The translations under genes were made by a program, and so were the position numbers. A DNA stretch of 64,000 nt from Ancylobacter novellus DSM 506 (GTDB taxonomy: Bacteria; Pseudomonadota; Alphaproteobacteria; Rhizobiales; Xanthobacteraceae), in NCBI RefSeq assembly GCF_000092925.1, contig NC_014217.1, forward strand, positions 496,001-560,000, read 5' to 3'. Below the pieces are notes generated by a model that saw only the letters and a program-made list of their open reading frames with translations, searched no databases and had not been told where the DNA came from. Every line of letters begins with the position of its first letter. Position 1 is the stretch's first letter. Shown piece after piece: positions 58,305-64,000 of this stretch.

Positions 58305-59336
58305 TCAGCCGTCCTTGTAGTAGTAGCTGTAGCCGTTGATTGCCGGCACGCCGCCGAGATGGGCGTAGAGGACCTTCGAGCCGTCGGGGAAGAAGCCCTT
58401 GCGCGTCAGGTCGATCAGGCCCTGCATGGATTTGCCCTCATAGACCGGGTCGGTGATCATCGCCTCGGTCCGGGCGGCGAGGCGGATCGCCTCGTTGGTC
58501 TCTTCCGACGGCACGCCATAGGCGGGGTAGGCGTAGTCCGGATTGATGACGATCTCGTCCTCGCGGACCGTGCGGCCGAGGCCGACGAGTTCAGCGGTGT
58601 CGTCGACGATGCGGCGCACCTGCGCCCTCGTCCGCTCCAGCGTGCCGGAAGCGTCGATGCCGATGACCCGCTCGGCCCGGCCCTGATGGGCGAAGCCGAC
58701 GATCATGCCGGCCTGGGTCGAGCCGGTGACTACACAGACGATGATGTAGTCGAAGCGGAAGCCGAGTTCTTCCTCCTGCCGGGCGACCTCCTCGGCGAAG
58801 CCGACATAGCCGAGCCCGCCGAACTTGTGCACCGAGGCGCCGGCCGGGATTGGATAGGGCCGGCCGCCCATCGCCTCGACCGAGCGGATGGCGTCCTCCC
58901 AGCTCTGGCGGATGCCGATGTCGAAGCCGGCATCGATCAGCCGGCTGTCGGCACCCATCAGCCGGGTCATCAATATGTTGCCGACCCGATCATAGACGGC
59001 GTCGTAATGCGGGACCCATTTCTCCTGGATCACCACGCATTTCATGCCGATCTTGGCGGCGGTCGCCGCGACCATGCGGGTATGGTTCGACTGCACGCCG
59101 CCGATGGAGACCAGCGTGTCGGCTCCGCAAGCGATGGCGTCCGGCACGATATATTCGAGCTTGCGCAGCTTGTTGCCGCCCATGGCGAGGCCGGAATTGC
59201 AGTCGTCGCGCTTGGCGTAGATCTCGACCTTGCCGCCGAGCGCCGCCGACAACCGCGGCAGCGGCTCGATCGGCGTCGGGCCGAAGGTGAGGGGATAGCG
59301 TTCGAATTTATCGAGAAGCGACACGAAGAGTGACAC
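58305..59336 (-). CDS. acdS: 1-aminocyclopropane-1-carboxylate (ACC) deaminase
   Basis: 343 residues from GTG 59336, which has GGAGG eight bases ahead; GTG 59324 would give 339 residues, closer to family length. The pyridoxal-phosphate lysine is K56 in [10 protein letters not shown]. The residues that separate true ACC deaminase from D-cysteine desulfhydrase, equivalent to E295 and L322, are present as E300 in YEGKSMQ and L327 in YAHLGG. The enzyme splits the ethylene precursor ACC into ammonia and 2-oxobutanoate, a trait of plant-associated bacteria. It diverges from acdR, 157 bases away. Confidence 0.95.
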   Translation of the reverse strand: MSLFVSLLDKFERYPLTFGPTPIEPLPRLSAALGGKVEIYAKRDDCNSGLAMGGNKLRKLEYIVPDAIACGADTLVSIGGVQSNHTRMVAATAAKIGMKCVVIQEKWVPHYDAVYDRVGNILMTRLMGADSRLIDAGFDIGIRQSWEDAIRSVEAMGGRPYPIPAGASVHKFGGLGYVGFAEEVARQEEELGFRFDYIIVCVVTGSTQAGMIVGFAHQGRAERVIGIDASGTLERTRAQVRRIVDDTAELVGLGRTVREDEIVINPDYAYPAYGVPSEETNEAIRLAARTEAMITDPVYEGKSMQGLIDLTRKGFFPDGSKVLYAHLGGVPAINGYSYYYKDG

Positions 59337-59393
59337 GAATCTTGCCTCCGTCAGCGGTTTTCATCAGCGGCGTGACGGAAGGGAAGATAGGGG

Positions 59394-59407
59394 CTTTCGT
59401 TCGAAAG
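59394..59407. promoter_or_regulatory. Candidate AcdR operator
   Basis: CTTTCG-TT-CGAAAG has perfect six-base arms and lies in the 157-base space between acdS and acdR. A Lrp-type regulator is encoded on one side; assignment to it is inference. Confidence 0.4.
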
Positions 59408-59493
59408 GTGCTCTCTAAGTGAAGTTATGGATTTCCTTATTTTACAAGTCATAAGTATAGTCCGAGAGATTTGGTGCCAGGAAAATTCATAAA

Positions 59494-59970
59494 ATGGAAG
59501 ATCCTTTCACGCCGTCTCTCGACCGTACCGACATGCGCATCCTGCGTGCGCTTCAGGCCGAAGGGCGGCTGACCAATGCCGAGCTTGCCCTGCGCGTGAA
59601 CGTGAGTGCCGCCACCTGCCACCGGCGCACGCAGCGCCTGTTCGACGAGGGCTACATCACCGGCGTGCGGGCGCAGGTCGCGCCGGCCGCCGTCGGGCTC
59701 GGGGCGCTGGTCATGGTGGGGGTGGTGCTGGACCGCTCGACGCCGGAGAGCTTCGCGGCGTTCGAAGAGGCGGTGCTGAAGCTGAAGGAGGTGCTCGACT
59801 GCAATCTGGTCGCCGGCGACTTCGATTACCTTTTGAAGATCAGGGTCCGTGACATGGCCGACTTCAACAAGCTGCACGGCCAGAAGCTGATCGCTCTGCC
59901 GGGCGTGCGGCAGACCCGGACCTTCTTCGTCATGAAGGAAGTGAAGGAGGATGCGCGCCTGCCGTTCTGA
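59494..59970 (+). CDS. acdR: Lrp/AsnC-family regulator, likely AcdR
   Basis: 158 residues. N-terminal HTH at about 9-60 (LDRTDMRILRALQAEGRLTN, VSAATCHRRTQRLFDEGYI) and a RAM/Lrp effector domain from about 70 with CNLVAGDFDYLLKIRV. The divergent arrangement with acdS matches known acdR-acdS pairs, in which the regulator activates acdS when ACC is present. The ATG follows AGGAAA. Confidence 0.9.
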   Translation: MEDPFTPSLDRTDMRILRALQAEGRLTNAELALRVNVSAATCHRRTQRLFDEGYITGVRAQVAPAAVGLGALVMVGVVLDRSTPESFAAFEEAVLKLKEVLDCNLVAGDFDYLLKIRVRDMADFNKLHGQKLIALPGVRQTRTFFVMKEVKEDARLPF

Positions 59971-60036
59971 GGGCGCTGGCGATGCGCCGTGCCGCGCGCG
60001 TGGCCCTCAAATGGCCTTGCGTCGCGTCGACGATGT

Positions 60037-60387
60037 TCAGCGACGGCGCTTGCCCGAGCCCTGCGGGTCGTCGATCAGCTGCCAGATACGCTTGGCGCAC
60101 ACGACGATATGCTCGGAAGAGGCGATCACCTCGGCGCTGCCCCCCGGCAGCTTCAGAGCATTGCGGCGCGTCGCCTCGGCCTGGGCGATGATGGCGGTGA
60201 GCGCCTCCGCGATCTGGTGGCGCATGTCGACGTCGATGATCGGCAGGGCGAACGAGGCCAGCTCGCCATATGTTTCGGGATCGGGCCGGGCGAGGCAGAT
60301 CGACGCCGCCACTTCGGCCGTGTCGACCACGCAGGACAAGCTCCGATGCTCCGGCGGAACCAGTGACAGGTGATGTTGCGGTTTCAC
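60037..60387 (-). CDS. Hypothetical protein
   Basis: 116 residues from GTG 60387, which has GGGAG nine bases ahead; a TTG at 60423 is alternative. Composition looks protein-like (PLIIDVDMRHQIAEALTAIIAQAEATRRNALK region in the middle), without recognised family, signal peptide or membrane segment. It converges on acdR. A C-terminal SGKRRR is basic. Confidence 0.45.
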   Translation of the reverse strand: MKPQHHLSLVPPEHRSLSCVVDTAEVAASICLARPDPETYGELASFALPIIDVDMRHQIAEALTAIIAQAEATRRNALKLPGGSAEVIASSEHIVVCAKRIWQLIDDPQGSGKRRR

Positions 60388-60491
60388 GGCGGTCGGCTCC
60401 CAAGACTGAGCTACGGCTAGCAATGTAGCGGCTCCGTGGGAACGCGGGTGTAAAAGGTTGCAAATTGTCGGGGCGGGCCGCGTATACGCGG

Positions 60492-63431
60492 CTATTGCAG
60501 CGTCCTCGTCGCCGGGCCGTCGAGCGGCTTCCTGTATTTGGATTTGCCCACAGGGCTCGCCGCCGTCTTCAACCTGTCGGACAGCTCGGCCGCCTCCCTC
60601 AACAGCGGCTGATCAAGGCTGCCGGCGAACCGGCTGACCAGCGGCGCCAGGAGGGCTTCGGCCTCCCGTACGCGATCCTGCCTCTGCCACAGACGGGCGA
60701 GGCTGACCGCGGCCTTGATCTCCCAGAACAGCGCCTCCTGCTCGCGGGCGATGTTCAGGGCCGTCGCCAGCCGCTGCTCGGCTTCGCCGCCGGCGTCGGT
60801 GCCGCCCCTGAGCGCAGCAAGTTCGCCGGCGAGCCGCCAGAGCTCGGGGGCGAACCAGCCTTCCTCGTTCTGCTCCGAGCGGGCCAGGGCCTCCTCCAGA
60901 CAGGACAAAGCGCGGTCGAACTCGCCGACTTGGGCCAATGCCGCGGCATATTCGGCAAGGAAGACGATGTAGTAGACGCCGTAGGAGATGTTCCGCAGCC
61001 GGCCCAGCGCTTCCCCCAGGCTCTTGATGCCGTTGGAAAGGTCGCCTTCGCGGATCATGAGGACGCCGGCGAAGCACTGGCCCCAGACCTGCCAGAACTC
61101 GATCCCGTCCCGCGCCGATTCATCGACGAGCATACCGACGAAGCGGCGCGCGCGGACGAGGTCGTCGGCGAAGAACGCGACCGGGCATGCCGCCTGCACC
61201 AGCACCTGGCAGAGCGTCAGCCGGTCGTCGCTGGCCTCGGCGGAGGCGACGATGTCGTCGATCTCGGCAATGGCCGCATCGAACGAGCCCTGAAGCCAGA
61301 GGATGCGGGCGAGGAAGCAGCGGCCGGTGGCCTTCTGCTCGAACACGAAGCGGATGATCTGCGAGCCGGTGATGGGGACGACATAGCCCTTCACCATCGG
61401 CTCGAGATAGCGCCGCGCCTCCGTCTGCCGGCCGAGCAGATGCAGGATGTAGCCGATCATGCGGTAGCCGACATAGCTGTCGTTCAGGTCGCTGCCGCGC
61501 GCGGCCACCTCCGCGAAGCGATGCGCCAGCGCCAGCGCCTCCCTGAACCGGCTCTGGTTGAGCAGGCCCGACCAGAGGCCCCACAGGGCGCGCAGCTGGT
61601 AGTCCCGGTCGTCCAGCGCCTCGGCGAGCTCGAGCGTCCGCTCCCAGGCGGTGCGGGTCTCGTCCACCTGTCCCCTGATCTGCATCAGCGACCAGGCGAG
61701 CACGGCCTGCAGGCGCATCTGGATGTGTGGCGCGCGGTCAAGGTCGGTGCTCGCAAGCGCCAGCCGCACCTGCTGGTGGGACTCGGCGATGAGCTGGAGC
61801 TGGAACCAGAGGGGCACCGCTCCGAGGGTGAGCGCGACGCCGATCTCTGCATCGCCTTTCGGCGAGAACGCCCAGTCCAGAGCGGCGCGCACATTGTCGA
61901 TCAGATGCCGGTGGTCCTCGGTCCATGCCGGGGCGGGCTGGATCTCCCAGGCGAGGTTGGCGCGGTGGAGAGCGTCGCGGAAGATGGCCGCGTGACGGCG
62001 CCGAAGCAGCTCGACCTTGCCGCTCTCCGCCAGCTTCACGGCCGCATAGGCCCGCGTCGTGTCGAGCAGCCGGTAGTGCGCCTGCAGGCCATGCACATCG
62101 GCGGTGATCAGCGACTTCTCGACGAGATTGGCGACGGCGTTGACGATCTCCGAATCCGTGGCCTCGTCGTCGGCGATGATGGCGACCGCGTCGTCCATGG
62201 TGAAATTGCCGGCGAGGATGGCGAGCTGCCGGAGCACGAGCTGCTCGAAGGGCGGCAGCAGCGCGTAACTCCAGTCGAGCAGGGTGCTGAGCGTCTGGTG
62301 GCGGCGGAGCGCGGTCCGGCGGCCCTGCAGCTGCAGGCGGAAGCGGTCGTCCAGCCGGCTCGCCAGGCCCGCGACGCCGAGGCTTTCGACCCGTCCCGCC
62401 GCGATCTCGATGGCGAGCGCGATCCCGTCCAGCCGGCGGCAGAGATAGGCGACGAGGGGCGCTTCCGCGTCGGTGAGCTGGAAGCCGCCGAGATTGGCCG
62501 CGGCGCGCTCGACGAAGAGCTGCACCGCCGGATAGGCGAGGGCCTCGGCGCTGGAGAGGTTCGCCCTCGTAGGCGGCACGTCGAGCGAGGACAGCCGATG
62601 GATGCGCTCGCCCTCGACGCGCAGCGGCTCGCGGCTGGTGGCGAGGATATGGAGGTCCTCGCCGCCATTGCCGAAGAGCTGTTCGGCGAGGTGCGAGACG
62701 GTCTCGATGACATGCTCGCAGCTGTCGAGGAGAAGGAGCAGCGGCTTCGCCCGCGTCGCGGCGATCAGGCTCTGCGTCGGCGATTCCGAGCGAAGACCCA
62801 CACCCAGCGCCGCGGCGAGCGCCGCCGGCACGAGCTGGGGATCGCCGAGCGCGGATAGGTCGACGAAGCAGACGCCCTCGCTGAAGCGGCCCCGCATTTC
62901 GTGCGCGACCGCGATGGCCACCGTCGATTTGCCGATGCCGCCCGGCCCGACGATGGAGACGAAGCGCTGCTCTACCAGCAGGGCCTTCACCTGCTGGACG
63001 GTTTCGCTGCGGCCGACGATACGGGCGAGCGCCGGCGGAAGGCTCGGGCTGTCCGCCGCCAGGGCCGGGGGCATCTCCCGCGCACCGACCGCATCCGAGC
63101 GTTCCACCGGGAAGACGAAGGAATAGCCCCGTCCGGGGATGTTGACGATGTAACGGCGGCCGTCCTGTCCGTCGCCGAGAGCGCGCCGCAGCGCGCCGAT
63201 ATGCACGCGGAGATTGGCCTCTTCCACGAACGTGTCCGGCCAGGCGCGCTGGATCAGCTGCGCCTTGCTGACCACTTCGCCCTGCTGCTCGAGAAGGGCG
63301 AGCAGGATCGCCCGCGCCCTGCTGCCGAGATTGATCGGGGTCTCGTCCTCCACCAGGAGTTGCTGCCCAGGGAAGAAGGTGAAAGGCCCGAAGGACAGCT
63401 GCCCGACTGACGCTGCGTCCCGTTCGATCAC
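60492..63431 (-). CDS. Winged-helix / STAND ATPase / TPR transcriptional regulator
   Basis: 979 residues. N-terminal OmpR-type winged helix at about 12-108 (FGPFTFFPGQQLLVEDE, NLRVHIGALRRALG, YIVNIPGRGYSF). An ATPase of the STAND/NB-ARC type follows: Walker A GPGGIGKST at 162-170, a Walker B-like LLLLLDSCEHV and the LATSREPL sensor block. From about 520 to the end are helical, TPR-like repeats that may sense a ligand or partner. Such proteins are large, usually nucleotide-switched activators. Cytoplasmic. Its target is unknown; it is 100 bases from the permease gene at the window edge, which is transcribed in the same direction. Confidence 0.88.
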   Translation of the reverse strand: MIERDAASVGQLSFGPFTFFPGQQLLVEDETPINLGSRARAILLALLEQQGEVVSKAQLIQRAWPDTFVEEANLRVHIGALRRALGDGQDGRRYIVNIPGRGYSFVFPVERSDAVGAREMPPALAADSPSLPPALARIVGRSETVQQVKALLVEQRFVSIVGPGGIGKSTVAIAVAHEMRGRFSEGVCFVDLSALGDPQLVPAALAAALGVGLRSESPTQSLIAATRAKPLLLLLDSCEHVIETVSHLAEQLFGNGGEDLHILATSREPLRVEGERIHRLSSLDVPPTRANLSSAEALAYPAVQLFVERAAANLGGFQLTDAEAPLVAYLCRRLDGIALAIEIAAGRVESLGVAGLASRLDDRFRLQLQGRRTALRRHQTLSTLLDWSYALLPPFEQLVLRQLAILAGNFTMDDAVAIIADDEATDSEIVNAVANLVEKSLITADVHGLQAHYRLLDTTRAYAAVKLAESGKVELLRRRHAAIFRDALHRANLAWEIQPAPAWTEDHRHLIDNVRAALDWAFSPKGDAEIGVALTLGAVPLWFQLQLIAESHQQVRLALASTDLDRAPHIQMRLQAVLAWSLMQIRGQVDETRTAWERTLELAEALDDRDYQLRALWGLWSGLLNQSRFREALALAHRFAEVAARGSDLNDSYVGYRMIGYILHLLGRQTEARRYLEPMVKGYVVPITGSQIIRFVFEQKATGRCFLARILWLQGSFDAAIAEIDDIVASAEASDDRLTLCQVLVQAACPVAFFADDLVRARRFVGMLVDESARDGIEFWQVWGQCFAGVLMIREGDLSNGIKSLGEALGRLRNISYGVYYIVFLAEYAAALAQVGEFDRALSCLEEALARSEQNEEGWFAPELWRLAGELAALRGGTDAGGEAEQRLATALNIAREQEALFWEIKAAVSLARLWQRQDRVREAEALLAPLVSRFAGSLDQPLLREAAELSDRLKTAASPVGKSKYRKPLDGPATRTLQ

Positions 63432-63531
63432 CGTGATTCCGTCAATGCTATCGATGTGCTGGGGTCTGTGGCCGGCGTTATACCACCCCGATCGGCCGCA
63501 CGCGACAGGATCGCGGCCCGAGCCTGTGGGC

Positions 63532-64000
63532 TCATGTCGCGCCGAGGCTGAGGCGAAGGCCGCGCAGCATGTATCGTTGCAACCCGATGAACATGATCAG
63601 CACGGGCAGGCTGGCGACGAGGACCGCGGCCATCACGTCGGGCCAGTCGACCGCGTAGCGTCCGGCGGTCAGCGCGTTGACCCTCAGCGGCAGCGTGAAG
63701 TTGGCCGGGCTCCGCAGCAGCGTCAGCGCCAGCACGAATTCGTTGAAGGCGGTGATGAAGGCGAAGGTCGCCGTCACCAGGATGGCCGGCACGGACAGTG
63801 GAAGGATGATCGAGCCGAGTATCTGCCGGCGCGAGGCGCCATCGAGCAGGGCCGCCTCCTCCAGTTCCACCGGGATCGCGTCGATATAGCCGCGCAGCAT
63901 CCACACGGCGAAGGGCACCTGGAACGCTGAATAGAGCAGCACCAGCGCGAAGCGCGTGTCGGTGAGGCCCATTCCCGCGATCATCTGGGAAAGACCCAGC
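63532..64000 (-). CDS. Carbohydrate-type ABC transporter permease, 5' end outside window
   Basis: The last 156 codons of a MalG-type permease; the coding frame continues past the right edge. Visible are several membrane segments and the coupling loop VELEEAALLDGASRRQILGS with the EAA-G motif. The last membrane segment is VLVASLPVLIMFIGLQRYML. It would import a sugar or polyol, with the other subunits upstream beyond the window. It ends 100 bases before the large regulator gene. Confidence 0.92.
   Translation of the reverse strand, partial: LGLSQMIAGMGLTDTRFALVLLYSAFQVPFAVWMLRGYIDAIPVELEEAALLDGASRRQILGSIILPLSVPAILVTATFAFITAFNEFVLALTLLRSPANFTLPLRVNALTAGRYAVDWPDVMAAVLVASLPVLIMFIGLQRYMLRGLRLSLGAT

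Overview
The window is GC-rich, densely coded DNA from an alphaproteobacterium, most probably a Hyphomicrobiales (rhizobial-type) soil or plant-associated member such as a Xanthobacteraceae relative. This is inferred from a NadQ-type NAD regulator beside nadABC, a rhizobial glpDSTPQUV glycerol operon, an ACC deaminase with its Lrp-type regulator, and the CGTCAT...ATGACG intergenic palindromes. No rRNA, tRNA, CRISPR array, prophage, insertion sequence or integrase was seen.

Layout. 1-5.7 kb (minus): an FAD-linked reductase running off the left edge, a PlsC acyltransferase, then adenine deaminase, an aldo/keto reductase and a GlpR-like repressor. 5.8-10.2 kb (minus): a compact biotin-uptake operon (BioM, BioN, BioY) joined to an acyl-CoA ligase and a thiolase-like protein. 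10.3-16.4 kb: an aldo/keto reductase, nadQ, a GNAT acetyltransferase and nadABC, with two matching candidate NadQ operators before nadA. 16.4-17.2 kb: a small protein and a lipoprotein of unknown role. 17.5-19.0 kb: a tandem glycine riboswitch controlling a DadA-like amino acid dehydrogenase, followed by a LysR regulator. 20.2-26.3 kb: a YdcSTUV-PatD-type transporter and aldehyde dehydrogenase operon. 26.5-30.7 kb: an RND adaptor and pump. 30.9-38.5 kb: the glycerol operon glpD-glpS-glpT-glpP-glpQ-glpU-glpV. 38.6-47.3 kb: a catabolic island with a GntR repressor, two AT-rich palindromic operators, two alpha/beta hydrolases, an aldo/keto reductase, an Fe(III)-type ABC importer and an FAH-family hydrolase. 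47.3-54.6 kb: a cytochrome c, a HTH-GAF regulator, a GMC oxidoreductase, an orphan response regulator, an AraC regulator, an SDR and a LuxR regulator. 54.8-57.3 kb: a C39-like protease domain fused to autotransporter-type beta repeats. 57.3-60.4 kb: a secreted hydrolase, acdS, acdR and a small hypothetical. 60.5-64 kb: a 979-residue winged-helix/STAND ATPase/TPR regulator and the end of a sugar-type ABC permease.

How the parts work together. The content is mostly uptake and oxidation of small organic compounds (glycerol, polyamine-like amines, glycine or D-amino acids, ACC and one unknown substrate), each with local regulation, plus cofactor supply (NAD synthesis, biotin uptake). The least explained items are the C39/beta-repeat protein with no visible secretion signal or barrel, the GntR island with unknown substrate, the complementary degeneracy of the GlpS/GlpT ATPases, and the thiolase-like protein that lacks one of the usual catalytic cysteines. 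Start sites were chosen from ribosome-binding sites, gene overlaps and recalled family lengths; no database search was possible.
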